From Paracoccaceae bacterium (lineage in GTDB: Bacteria > Pseudomonadota > Alphaproteobacteria > Rhodobacterales > Rhodobacteraceae), in NCBI GenBank assembly GCA_009920815.1, contig RFZH01000059.1, forward strand, positions 1 to 11,447: a DNA stretch of 11,447 nucleotides, written 5' to 3'. Positions 1 to 7,715 of the stretch are shown piece by piece (within the stretch, counting starts at the first letter, position 1; every line of letters starts with the position of its first letter). The position numbers were made by a program, and so were the translations under genes. Below the pieces are notes generated by a model. That model did no database searches. It had not been told where the DNA came from and worked only from the letters and a program-made list of their open reading frames with translations.

Positions 1-408
1 GGCATCCAGATCGAAGTCGTCCGTGAACCAAGTGACGGTTACTGGTCCAACGTTTGGAACAAAAAAGGCTGGTCCGCATGTTATTGGGGCGGTCGACCAA
101 CCGAAGATTGGATGTTCTCTGCGGCGTACACAGACGACACAGAATGGAACGATACCGCATGGAAGGGCACTGACGCAGCCAATAAATTCAATGGCTTGGT
201 CAAAGCTGCCCGTGCTGAGTTGGATAATGACAAACGTGCAACGATGTATGCTGAATGTCAGGCACTTATCCACGATGATGGTGGCACAATCTGTCCGATG
301 TTCGCCAACCACATTATGGCGGTTTCTAAAAAGATTGGGCACGGTCCAATCGCTGGCAACTGGGAAAATGACGGTAACAAAGCCAACGAACGTTGGTGGT
401 TCGTCTAA
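1..408 (+). CDS. ABC transporter substrate-binding protein, family 5 (peptide/opine/nickel class), C-terminal fragment
   Basis: The reading frame is open from the first base and stops with TAA at 406-408, giving about 135 C-terminal residues; the rest of the gene lies upstream of the window. The fragment has the usual end of periplasmic SBP_bac_5 proteins: an aromatic-rich stretch (YWSNVWNKKGW, then CYWGGRPTEDW), a helix with NKFNGLVKAARAELD, then RATMYAECQALIHDDGGTICPMF, which matches the family pattern of a 'Y...Q.i..ddgp.iplf' segment near the C-terminus. The protein would bind the ligand in the periplasm and deliver it to the permeases encoded directly downstream. Ligand identity cannot be read from this part. 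A Met at 112 is internal and not the real start. The family call is secure from the residues together with the neighbouring DppB/C/D/F-type genes. Confidence 0.88.
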   Translation, partial: GIQIEVVREPSDGYWSNVWNKKGWSACYWGGRPTEDWMFSAAYTDDTEWNDTAWKGTDAANKFNGLVKAARAELDNDKRATMYAECQALIHDDGGTICPMFANHIMAVSKKIGHGPIAGNWENDGNKANERWWFV

Positions 409-421
409 ACCCATGTCGATT

Positions 422-448
422 TCAGGGGCACCCACTGGGTGCCTCTGA
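422..448 (+). promoter_or_regulatory. Intercistronic stem-loop between binding-protein and permease genes
   Basis: Bases 422-433 pair with 437-448 around a 3-nt ACT loop (434-436). The core is GGCACCC/GGGTGCC, extended outward by one G-T pair and TCAG/CTGA to a 12-bp stem. No T-run follows, so it does not look like a standard intrinsic terminator. In ABC importer operons, hairpins in this place commonly protect the abundant binding-protein mRNA from 3' decay and lower expression of the membrane genes; that role is inferred here. Confidence 0.7.
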
Positions 449-469
449 TCCAATTAACCTACGCTAAAT

Positions 470-475
470 AGGTGA
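470..475 (+). promoter_or_regulatory. Shine-Dalgarno site supporting a TTG start
   Basis: AGGTGA lies 4 nt upstream of the TTG at 480. An in-frame stop (TAA, 465-467) lies just before it, and no ATG occurs before the first membrane helix has been encoded, so TTG is the only reasonable start for the DppB-type permease. The spacing is short, suggesting modest initiation. Confidence 0.55.
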
Positions 476-479
476 TAAT

Positions 480-1460
480 TTGCATCCTGTATTAAAAACT
501 GTCGTCCAACGACTTGGTCTTGGGCTTGTCACGTTGTTTATTGTCTCGATAATTATTTTTGCTGCGATTGAACTGTTGCCGGGGGATTTCGGCGAGGCCG
601 TGTTGGGACAAGCTGCAACCGAAGACACTGTGGCCGCGTTCCGGCGTGAACTGGGTTTGGATAAACCTGCAGTTTTGCGGTATGTTGATTGGATCGCAGG
701 GGCCGTGCAAGGCGATCTCGGCAATTCATTTTCGGGGCGTTCGTCATCCGGTGTCGATCGCTCGCGCCCTGTGGTTGATCTTATTGGTCCGCGCTTGTGG
801 AATACGATGTTTTTGGCATCATTTACCGCGGTTATTGCTGTGCCTTTGGCGTTGTTTTTGGGAATATCTGCTGCGCTCTATCGCAATTCAATTTATGATC
901 GCGTGGTCAACGCTATGACCTTGACCACGATTTCGTTCCCTGAATTTTTTGTGGCGTATATTCTGATTTTGGTTCTGACGTCCTTGTGGCCGATTTTTCC
1001 ATCACTTTCTAACATCAGCCCAGATGCAGATTTGTTAGACCGCCTATACAGAAGCGCGATGCCTGCGCTCACTCTGACCTTGGTTATTGTGGCACATATG
1101 ATGCGCATGACGCGTGCTGCGATCATCAACCTATTGGCAAGCCCGTATATTCAAATGGCGCGTTTGTCTGGCGCGTCTCAGCGCGAAGTCATCCTAAAAC
1201 ATGCCTTACCGAATGCATGGGCGCCGATTGCAACGGTTATTGCATTTAACCTTGCATATCTTGTGGTTGGGGTTGTCGTGGTCGAGGTGGTCTTTGTCTA
1301 TCCTGGCGTCGGACAGTTGATGGTCGATGCGGTGTCCAGCCGTGACATTCCGGTTGTCCAAGCGTGCGCGCTAATTTTTGCCGCCACCTATATTATCCTG
1401 AACTTGATTGCTGACATCATCGGTATCGTCACCAATCCAAAATTGTTGCATCCAAAATGA
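480..1460 (+). CDS. ABC transporter permease, DppB/OppB type
   Basis: This is an inner-membrane subunit of a peptide/opine/nickel-class importer; it forms half of the translocation channel. The 326 residues match the usual family length of about 310-340. An N-terminal helix (about 12-32) is followed by the periplasmic segment typical of DppB (LLPGDFGEAVLGQ, then LGLDKPAVLRYVDW, residues 32-71). Five more helices lie at about 108-132, 147-170, 195-215, 250-275 and 292-316. The cytoplasmic EAA loop that docks on the ATPase is at 223-244 (YIQMARLSGASQREV then LKHALP, with the conserved Gly at 231). 'VFVYPGVGQLMVDAV' near 271-285 is a DppB hallmark. Translation starts at TTG. The stop overlaps the next start by ATGA (1457-1460), implying translational coupling. 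Substrate specificity is unknown. Confidence 0.93.
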   Translation: MHPVLKTVVQRLGLGLVTLFIVSIIIFAAIELLPGDFGEAVLGQAATEDTVAAFRRELGLDKPAVLRYVDWIAGAVQGDLGNSFSGRSSSGVDRSRPVVDLIGPRLWNTMFLASFTAVIAVPLALFLGISAALYRNSIYDRVVNAMTLTTISFPEFFVAYILILVLTSLWPIFPSLSNISPDADLLDRLYRSAMPALTLTLVIVAHMMRMTRAAIINLLASPYIQMARLSGASQREVILKHALPNAWAPIATVIAFNLAYLVVGVVVVEVVFVYPGVGQLMVDAVSSRDIPVVQACALIFAATYIILNLIADIIGIVTNPKLLHPK

Positions 1461-2380
1461 CACAGACACCACAAAACTATTCTGCTGCTAATGAAAAAAC
1501 AGCCTTTGTCTCAGAACGCAGCCGCTGGGATCGCGTCAAGCTTACCCTTGGCAAATCACCATGGACGGCCCGGTTTGGCATGATCGTGATCCTGTTTTAC
1601 GTCATTCTGGGCCTGTTTGCACCTTGGATCGCGCCCTATGGCGAGGCAGAGGTATTTGCCGTACCTTTTGCACCCTGGGATGCAACCCATGTCTTTGGCA
1701 CCGACCAGATCGGTCGTGATATCTTGTCACGCTTAATTTATGGCGCGCGCAATACGGTTGGCATTGCATTGGCGACGACGCTGTTGTCGTTTATTATCGG
1801 TGGCGGGCTTGGTTTGGTCGCAGCAATTAATCGGTCCTATCTGGACCAATTGCTCAGCCGCGGGGTTGACGTGCTCATGGCGATACCCAGCCTAATTTTT
1901 GCGCTGGTCTTGTTGTCAATTTTTGGGTCATCCGCGATAAACTTGATTATAATTATTGCGGTATTGGATGCGACGCGGGTGTTCCGCTTGACACGTTCGG
2001 TTGCTGTCAACGTCGTGGTGATGGAATATGTCGAAGCGGCACGTTTGCGTGGTGAAGGACTAGGTTGGGTTATGCGGCGCGAAATCCTACCAAACATCAT
2101 GCCACCCTTGGTCGCCGAATTTGGATTGCGCTTTTGCTTTGTGTTTTTGACGATTGCGGCCCTGTCATTCCTGGGGGTTGGGATTCAACCGCCCACTGCG
2201 GACTGGGGATCAATGGTGCGCGAAAATGCATCGCTCATTCAATTTGCCCAATACGATATCAAGGCGGGATTAACCCCATTGTTGCCGGCGTCCGCAATCG
2301 CGCTTTTGACGGTTGCTGTGAACTTTGTTGTTGATTGGTTCTTGCATCATACCAGCGGAATTAAGGATACCCCAAAATGA
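1457..2380 (+). CDS. ABC transporter permease, DppC/OppC type
   Basis: This is the second channel subunit of the importer, 307 residues, in the inner membrane. A cytoplasmic N-terminal tail of about 40 residues precedes helix 1 (about 41-60). The family's periplasmic-to-membrane motif GTDQIGRDILSRLIYGAR sits at 81-98, helices follow at about 100-123, 137-157, 159-172 and 221-240, and a last helix lies at about 275-296. The EAA loop is at 191-212 (YVEAARLRGEGLGWVM then REILPN), followed by FLGVGIQPPTADWGSM at 238-253, diagnostic of DppC/OppC proteins. No clear Shine-Dalgarno precedes the ATG; it overlaps the upstream stop (ATGA), so it is probably translated by ribosomes finishing the DppB-type gene. 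It overlaps the ATPase gene in the same way at 2377-2380. Confidence 0.94.
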   Translation: MTQTPQNYSAANEKTAFVSERSRWDRVKLTLGKSPWTARFGMIVILFYVILGLFAPWIAPYGEAEVFAVPFAPWDATHVFGTDQIGRDILSRLIYGARNTVGIALATTLLSFIIGGGLGLVAAINRSYLDQLLSRGVDVLMAIPSLIFALVLLSIFGSSAINLIIIIAVLDATRVFRLTRSVAVNVVVMEYVEAARLRGEGLGWVMRREILPNIMPPLVAEFGLRFCFVFLTIAALSFLGVGIQPPTADWGSMVRENASLIQFAQYDIKAGLTPLLPASAIALLTVAVNFVVDWFLHHTSGIKDTPK

Positions 2381-3975
2381 ATGATATTTTGCTAGATATC
2401 AAAGGTCTTAAGATCCAAGGTTGGTCAGATGAAAAGTGGCACCCTATTATCAAGGGGGTCGACCTTACCTTGCGCCGCGGTCAGGTGATGGGATTGATTG
2501 GTGAATCTGGTGCGGGTAAATCCACTTTAGGATTGGCCGCGATGGGATTTACCCAACCAGGATGTCAGATAACAGATGGTTCAATCGTTTTTGACGGCGT
2601 TGACTTAGCCAAGCTTTCTGATGCCGAAAAACGTAAATATTGGGGCAATCGCATGACATATGTTGCCCAATCGGCAGCTGCGTCCTTCAACCCTGCACAT
2701 CGTTTAATAGATCAAACTGTTGCGTCGACAGTACGGTTTGGAATTTCATCTGAAGCCGAAGCAAAGGCAGATGCACGCACACTTTATGGGGCACTTAACC
2801 TGCCACATGCTGACACGATTGGCGATCGTTATCCACATCAGGTGTCTGGGGGACAGTTACAGCGGGTTATGACCGCCATGGCGATGTCACCGCGGCCGGA
2901 TTTGATAATCTTTGACGAACCGACCACCGCGCTTGACGTGACGACGCAGGTCGAGGTGCTGCGCGCAATGCGCAAAATTGTCGAAGAATTCAACACGGCC
3001 GCAATATATATTACGCATGACCTCGCCGTTGTCGCGCAAATGGCCGATGTGATCAAAGTGCTTCGTTATGGCCAAGAAGTAGAAGAGGCCGATACGCGCA
3101 CAATGTTGGCCGCTCCGAAAGAGGATTATACCAAATCGCTTTGGTCGGTGCGTGCGCTTCAAAAAGAGGAACGGCCCAAGCAAGACAATATCTTGTCGGT
3201 AAAAAATGTTTCGGCATCTTATGGAAAAGTACCCGTGCTGCATAATGTGTCGATCGATGTGCCGCGCGGTTCTACTGTCTCGGTGGTGGGCGAGTCTGGT
3301 TCAGGTAAATCCACCGTTGCGCGCGTTATAACCGGTCTGCTGCCACAGCGCGATGGCGTCGTCGAATATCAAGGCATGTCATTGCCAGCAAAATTGAATG
3401 ATCGCAACAAAGATCAAAAAAAACGTATCCAAATGATTTATCAGATGGCTGATACAGCGATGAACCCGCGCCAAACAGTGCGCGAAATCATTGGCCGTCC
3501 CCTAGAGTTTTATTTGGGCCTCACCGGACGCGCAAAAGAAGAGCGGGTGCGTGAGCTGTTGTCAATGATCGAATTGGACGATCGCTTTATTGATCGTTTG
3601 CCCAGTGAATTATCAGGCGGTCAAAAGCAAAGGATCTGTATTGCGCGTGCGCTTGCCGCAGAGCCTGAGTTAATCATATGTGACGAAGTAACGTCCGCAT
3701 TAGATCAGATTGTTCAAGAGGGAATATTAAAACTTTTGATGCGGTTACAGACTGAACTTAATCTAAGTTATCTGTTCATTACTCATGATATTTCAACAGT
3801 GCGCGCAATATCGGATCATGTCGTTGTCATGCAATTGGGCCGTGTTGTTGAACAAGGGACCAAGGATGCGGTGTTCCAGCCGCCACATGATCCATACACC
3901 GATCTGTTGTTGTCATCAGTGCCCGAGATGGATCCTGATTGGTTGACCAATCTTAAGCTTCCTGAATTGACCTGA
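2377..3975 (+). CDS. Dipeptide-type ABC transporter ATP-binding protein, fused DppD-DppF (two ATPase domains)
   Basis: This 532-residue cytoplasmic protein carries both nucleotide-binding domains of the importer. Domain 1: Walker A GESGAGKST at 42-50, Q-loop Gln98, signature VSGGQ at 156-160, Walker B LIIFDE at 176-181, switch His214. Domain 2: Walker A GESGSGKST at 305-313, Q-loop Gln356, signature LSGGQ at 412-416, Walker B LIICDE at 432-437, switch His470. The C-terminal segment PPHDPYTDLLLSSVP (502-516) is the oligopeptide/dipeptide ATPase tail. All catalytic elements of both sites are present, so both domains should hydrolyse ATP. Domain 2 has DEVTSALDQIVQ, a mild departure from the more common DEPxSALDVSVQ. 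AAGGA at 2363-2367 is a good Shine-Dalgarno, and the start also overlaps the upstream stop (ATGA). It closes the importer operon. Confidence 0.95.
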   Translation: MNDILLDIKGLKIQGWSDEKWHPIIKGVDLTLRRGQVMGLIGESGAGKSTLGLAAMGFTQPGCQITDGSIVFDGVDLAKLSDAEKRKYWGNRMTYVAQSAAASFNPAHRLIDQTVASTVRFGISSEAEAKADARTLYGALNLPHADTIGDRYPHQVSGGQLQRVMTAMAMSPRPDLIIFDEPTTALDVTTQVEVLRAMRKIVEEFNTAAIYITHDLAVVAQMADVIKVLRYGQEVEEADTRTMLAAPKEDYTKSLWSVRALQKEERPKQDNILSVKNVSASYGKVPVLHNVSIDVPRGSTVSVVGESGSGKSTVARVITGLLPQRDGVVEYQGMSLPAKLNDRNKDQKKRIQMIYQMADTAMNPRQTVREIIGRPLEFYLGLTGRAKEERVRELLSMIELDDRFIDRLPSELSGGQKQRICIARALAAEPELIICDEVTSALDQIVQEGILKLLMRLQTELNLSYLFITHDISTVRAISDHVVVMQLGRVVEQGTKDAVFQPPHDPYTDLLLSSVPEMDPDWLTNLKLPELT

Positions 3976-4051
3976 TCCGCGTCGTATTTGGGATAGTAGA
4001 TCGCTAGAATCGTGTAAAAATGGCTGAAAATTTGCCATAGACGGAGGCCCC

Positions 4052-4927
4052 ATGAATTTCGGATTGACCGAAGAACAAGAGATGATCGTTAACACGGTCC
4101 GTAGTTTTGTCGAAAACGAAATCTATCCGCACGAAGATTTGGTTGAACGCACAGGTGAGGTTCCTCATGAAATCGCCCAAGATATTAAGCAAAAGACCAT
4201 CGATTTAGGGTTTTATGCCTGTAATTTTCCTGAATCAGTTGGTGGCGCGGGTCTGAACCATCTGGAATTTGCGCTGGTGGAACGTGAATTGGGTCGTGGG
4301 TCTATGGCGCTAAATCACTTTTTTGGTCGCCCACAAAATATCTTGATGGCATGCGAAGGTGACCAGATTGAACGCTATCTGCTCCCTGCGGTCCGCGGCG
4401 AACGGATGGATGCGTTAGCGATGACCGAACCTGACGCGGGTTCAGACGTGCGGGGCATGAAATGTAACGCGGTTCGCGATGGCGGAGATTGGGTGGTCAA
4501 TGGAACCAAGCACTTTATTTCTGGTGCGGAACATGCTGATTTTGTGATCGTTTTTATCGCAACCGGTGAGGATCAAACCCCCAAGGGGCCTAAAAAACGG
4601 ATCACTGCGTTTCTTGTGGACCGCGGAACGCCTGGATTTACCATTCGCGATGGTTACCAATCCGTGAGCCACCGTGGATATAAAAATATGATCCTTGAGT
4701 TTGACAATTGTCGCCTGCCACATGCCCAAGTTTTGGGTGAGGTGGACGGCGGGTTCGAGGTGATGAACACATGGCTTTATGCCACGCGGATCACGGTCGC
4801 CACGATGTCGGTGGGGCGTGCGCGCCGGTGCTTTGACTATGCTTTGAATTATAGTGCGGAACGTAAACAATTCGGCCAAGCCATTGGCAAGTTCCAAGGT
4901 GTCAGTTTTCAACTGGCCGAGCTGTGA
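4052..4927 (+). pseudogene. Acyl-CoA dehydrogenase, truncated at the C-terminus (probable deletion remnant)
   Basis: GGAGG at 4043-4047 and the start MNFGLTEEQEMIVNTVRSF are typical of a full acyl-CoA dehydrogenase, a flavoenzyme that introduces an alpha-beta double bond into an acyl-CoA (or, as with CaiA, works on crotonobetainyl-CoA). The N-terminal helical domain covers about 1-118. The FAD/substrate motif TEPDAGSDVRGM is at 125-136, the beta-domain motif WVVNGTKHFISGA at 147-159, and the start of the C-terminal domain with RKQFGQAIGKFQG at 271-283. The protein then ends after only 291 residues, whereas the family is about 380-400. The missing stretch of about 90-100 residues includes the region that carries the catalytic glutamate in most short/medium-chain members and the second FAD/tetramer contact. 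The stop is created at the joint with the ligase gene. Activity is unlikely as written. Confidence 0.85.
4919..4927 (+). other. Apparent deletion joint between acyl-CoA dehydrogenase and acyl-CoA synthetase genes
   Basis: Up to about 4921 the dehydrogenase frame encodes the family-typical FQGVSFQLAE. From 4921 the other frame encodes A-V-I-G-G-G-F-W-G-R, the family-typical start of the ligase's CoA-binding Rossmann fold. The TGA that ends the dehydrogenase (4925-4927) falls inside the codons for Val-Ile of the ligase. Both genes are incomplete exactly at the same place, which a single deletion explains. The GTGA overlap at 4924-4927 would then be fortuitous. Confidence 0.7.
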
Positions 4928-6927
4928 TCGGTGGTGGGTTTTGGGGGCGTTCCATTGTCGAACAGTTGTTAAAGATTGGCTACAAGGGTGTGATCCACAC
5001 TGTACATCCAAAAGCGTCAGAGGTCGGCGGGATCCCCACGGTGGCAAATCTTGCCGCGATTGGTGGCCCAATTGACGCGGCCTTTATTGGTGTAAATCGC
5101 GAGGCTACGATTGGCGTTGTTGCAGAATTGGCGGAACGTGGTTGTGGCGGGGCTGTTTGTTTTGCATCAGGTTTTTTGGAATCAGCCGCGGAATTATCAG
5201 ATGGTGCCGATCTACAGAACCAACTGATCGCCGCATCGGGCGACATGCCTATAATTGGTCCCAATTGTTATGGTGTTATCAATTACTTTGATCAGTTTTG
5301 TTTGTGGCCTGATCAACATGGTGGTCGTCCGGTCGACCGAGGCGTTGCGATCATCACACAAAGTTCGAACATTATGATCAATATCACGATGCAAAATCGT
5401 GGGTTGCCGATCGGCTATGCCTTGACCGTAGGCAATCAGGCAAAGATTGATTTGGCGCGTCTTGGCGCCATGGTTTTGGCCGATCCACGGGTTAGCGCAC
5501 TTGGTCTACATATCGAAGGGATCAACGACATCCGCGCGCTGGAAGATTTGGCACGCCTTGCGCGTGAATTGGGCAAAGGGATTGTTGCGATCAAAGTGGG
5601 CAAGTCTGACCAAGCGCGCAGCGCAACCATCTCGCATACCGCATCGTTGGCTGGCGATGATGCGGGCGCTGATGCCTTGCTGTCACGCTTAGGTATCGGT
5701 CGTGTGGATACAATTGCCGCAATGATCGAAACACTAAAAATCTTGCACGTTGTAGGCCCTTTGGGGGGAAATGGCGTCGCATCAATGTCGTGTTCTGGGG
5801 GCGAGGCGTCTTTGATGGCAGATTTGGCAATTGGGGTGGATATTTGTTATCCATCGCTTGCCGATAGCCAAAAAACTGCGCTGCGCGCGGCACTGGGACC
5901 AAAAGTGGCCTTGGCCAACCCGTTGGATTATCACACCTATGTTTGGGGCGATGGTGATGCTATGGGCCAAACCTTTGCCGCGATGGCGCAGGGGCCTAAT
6001 GTCGATATTGGTGTTGTCGTGGCTGATTTTCCACGCTCAGACCGCTGTGACCCATCGGCATGGGATTGTGTGATTGATGCAGTGGGTACCGCAAAACAGA
6101 TATCAGGCAAACCCATAGCAATCTTATCGTCTATTTCTGAAACCTTGGACGAGCCTCTATGTGATCAACTGATTGCCGACGGGGTTGTGCCGCTTTGCGG
6201 AATGGCCGAAGGCTTGTCAGCGATTGCGACGGCCGCGCGGATTGGAAAACATTTTGCGCAGCGGGGACAGCCAGCGCCTGTGTTATTGCCCAATTCACTG
6301 GATCATGAGACCGTTTTAACGGAGCGTGATGCAAAAATTGAATTGGCAAAACATGGGTTGGTTATCCCTAAATCGATCGTACGCGGTGCAGAACAGGTTG
6401 GCCAACCTCTTGACCTATTGTTCCCGGTGGTGATCAAAGCGCAAGGTATTGCGCATAAAACCGATGCGGGCGGCGTACGCATTGGCATAGCATCACACAA
6501 TGCATTGATCAAAGCTGCCGCTGAAATGGGGTTTGAGAGCTATTTGATCGAAGAAATGATCACAGACGGGGGTCTGGATCTTTTGGTTGGTGTCGTCTGC
6601 GATCCAGCACATGGGTTCATGCTGACCCTCGCAGCGGGTGGCGTCATGACCGAAATCCTGGCCGATAGCACCACGCTTATTTTACCTGTCACCCGTGATG
6701 ATGTGGATCACGCATTGGATCAGTTAAAGATTGCGCCCCTATTGGCGGGATATCGCGGCAGTGCGCCATTGGACAGGGCAGCTGTAATTGATACAGTGAT
6801 GGCTGTACAATCCTATGTCACCAACACACAGGCCCGTTTGGGTGAAGTTGAAATTAATCCCGTAATTGTGACGCCATCGCGCGCAGTTGCGGTCGATGCG
6901 TTAATCCGATTGGCACAAGAGGAATAA
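4924..6927 (+). CDS. Acyl-CoA synthetase (NDP-forming), acetyl-CoA synthetase ADP-forming family, N-terminus probably truncated
   Basis: The enzyme joins an acid to CoA using ATP or GTP, releasing NDP and phosphate, through phosphohistidine intermediates. It is a fused alpha-beta protein related to succinyl-CoA ligase and acts in the cytoplasm. Domain order: CoA-binding Rossmann domain (1 to about 130, with GGGFWG at 3-8 and IGPNCYGV at 111-118); ligase CoA domains (about 140-440) with SHTASLAGDDA at 237-247, where His238 aligns with the alpha-subunit phosphohistidine, and SCSGGEASLMAD at 289-300; ATP-grasp domain (about 460-667) with VVIKAQGIAHKTDAGGV (502-518, His511 matching the beta-subunit histidine) and EVEINPVIV at 641-649. 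The GTG start has no clear Shine-Dalgarno. Homologues usually have about 10-20 more residues leading into '(S)(V/I)AVIGGG', so the real start seems lost at the joint with the dehydrogenase gene. Translation may rely on coupling through GTGA. Substrate unknown; the neighbours suggest a betaine-type acid. Confidence 0.88.
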   Translation: MIGGGFWGRSIVEQLLKIGYKGVIHTVHPKASEVGGIPTVANLAAIGGPIDAAFIGVNREATIGVVAELAERGCGGAVCFASGFLESAAELSDGADLQNQLIAASGDMPIIGPNCYGVINYFDQFCLWPDQHGGRPVDRGVAIITQSSNIMINITMQNRGLPIGYALTVGNQAKIDLARLGAMVLADPRVSALGLHIEGINDIRALEDLARLARELGKGIVAIKVGKSDQARSATISHTASLAGDDAGADALLSRLGIGRVDTIAAMIETLKILHVVGPLGGNGVASMSCSGGEASLMADLAIGVDICYPSLADSQKTALRAALGPKVALANPLDYHTYVWGDGDAMGQTFAAMAQGPNVDIGVVVADFPRSDRCDPSAWDCVIDAVGTAKQISGKPIAILSSISETLDEPLCDQLIADGVVPLCGMAEGLSAIATAARIGKHFAQRGQPAPVLLPNSLDHETVLTERDAKIELAKHGLVIPKSIVRGAEQVGQPLDLLFPVVIKAQGIAHKTDAGGVRIGIASHNALIKAAAEMGFESYLIEEMITDGGLDLLVGVVCDPAHGFMLTLAAGGVMTEILADSTTLILPVTRDDVDHALDQLKIAPLLAGYRGSAPLDRAAVIDTVMAVQSYVTNTQARLGEVEINPVIVTPSRAVAVDALIRLAQEE

Positions 6928-6929
6928 AA

Positions 6930-7715
6930 ATGTCAGATAGCCCCATTAAAACCGAAATCCGTGGACATGTGCTTGAGGTTACACTTGATCGTCCAAAGGC
7001 AAATGCGATCGACCTGGCGACCAGCCGCATAATGGGCCAGGTGTTTCGCGATTTCAGAGATGATCCGAAATTGCGTGTCGCGATTATTACTGGGGCAGGG
7101 GAAAAGTTCTTTTGTCCGGGTTGGGACCTAAAGGCCGCGGCAGATGGTGATGCGGTCGATGGTGATTATGGTGTCGGGGGCTTTGGCGGGTTGCAAGAAT
7201 TGCCGCATATGAACAAACCCGTGATCGCTGCGATTAATGGCATATGTTGCGGCGGGGGATTGGAATTGGCGCTGTCGGCGGATATCTTGTTGGCGGCAGA
7301 ACATGCAACATTTGCCTTGCCGGAAATTCGCTCTGGAACCGTCGCCGATGCCGCGTCAATCAAATTACCGAAAAGGATTCCCTATCACATCGCAATGGAA
7401 ATGCTATTGACCGGCCGTTGGATTGATGCCGAAGAGGCGGCGCGCTGGGGGATGATTAATCAAATTCATCCCGCTGCCGAGTTGATGGCCAAGGCCCGTG
7501 AAATGGCGGATCTCTTGGCCTCTGGTCCACCTTTGGTGTATGCGGCGATCAAGGAAGTCGTGCGCGAAGCAGAGGATATGAAATTCCAAGACGCGCTTAA
7601 TCGGATCACCAAAAGCCAATTAAAAACTGTGGAAACCCTCTATCGATCTGAGGATCAACTAGAAGGCGCGCGCGCCTTTACTGAGAAGCGGGATCCCGTG
7701 TGGAAAGGGCGTTAA
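6930..7715 (+). CDS. caiD: Carnitinyl-CoA dehydratase-like enoyl-CoA hydratase (CaiD-like, crotonase superfamily)
   Basis: CaiD interconverts carnitinyl-CoA and crotonobetainyl-CoA. This 261-residue protein has the same length as E. coli CaiD as I recall that sequence, and shares long stretches with it: LDRPKANAID at 19-28, LRVAIITGAGEKFF at 48-61, GWDLKAAA at 64-71, NKPVIAA at 95-101, FALPE at 128-132 and the C-terminal EKRDPVWKGR. Both glutamates corresponding to Glu111 and Glu131 of E. coli CaiD are present (Glu112 in GGGLELAL and Glu132 in ALPE). The oxyanion-hole elements fit the crotonase fold (GWDLKAA; ICCGGGLE). The loop after Glu132 reads SGTVADAAS where E. coli has LGIVPDSGG, so specificity may have shifted. 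AGAGGA at 6918-6923 is a strong Shine-Dalgarno, and the start is 2 bases after the ligase stop, indicating the same operon. A more general enoyl-CoA hydratase role cannot be excluded. Confidence 0.85.
   Translation: MSDSPIKTEIRGHVLEVTLDRPKANAIDLATSRIMGQVFRDFRDDPKLRVAIITGAGEKFFCPGWDLKAAADGDAVDGDYGVGGFGGLQELPHMNKPVIAAINGICCGGGLELALSADILLAAEHATFALPEIRSGTVADAASIKLPKRIPYHIAMEMLLTGRWIDAEEAARWGMINQIHPAAELMAKAREMADLLASGPPLVYAAIKEVVREAEDMKFQDALNRITKSQLKTVETLYRSEDQLEGARAFTEKRDPVWKGR

Noticed and set aside
23..448. 141-codon + strand open frame overlapping the binding-protein fragment
   Set aside because: The frame that is open from base 1 encodes a recognisable SBP_bac_5 C-terminus; this alternative frame has no family features.
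3976..4051. Promoter or terminator between the importer ATPase and the dehydrogenase
   Set aside because: TTGACC at 3967 and TAGAAT at 4005 are not spaced as a promoter pair, and the ATGGC/GCCAT repeat (4020-4038) is only 5 bp with no T-run. Only the GGAGG ribosome site is convincing.
4919..4927. A simple sequencing frameshift as the cause of the short dehydrogenase
   Set aside because: Shifting frame here leads straight into the ligase's Rossmann motif and does not restore the missing dehydrogenase C-terminal domain, so an indel alone cannot explain it; a deletion or misjoin is needed.
4442..5071. 209-codon open frame on the - strand
   Set aside because: It lies antisense to the well-supported dehydrogenase and ligase genes, has no family resemblance I can see, and spans the joint; it is a coding shadow.
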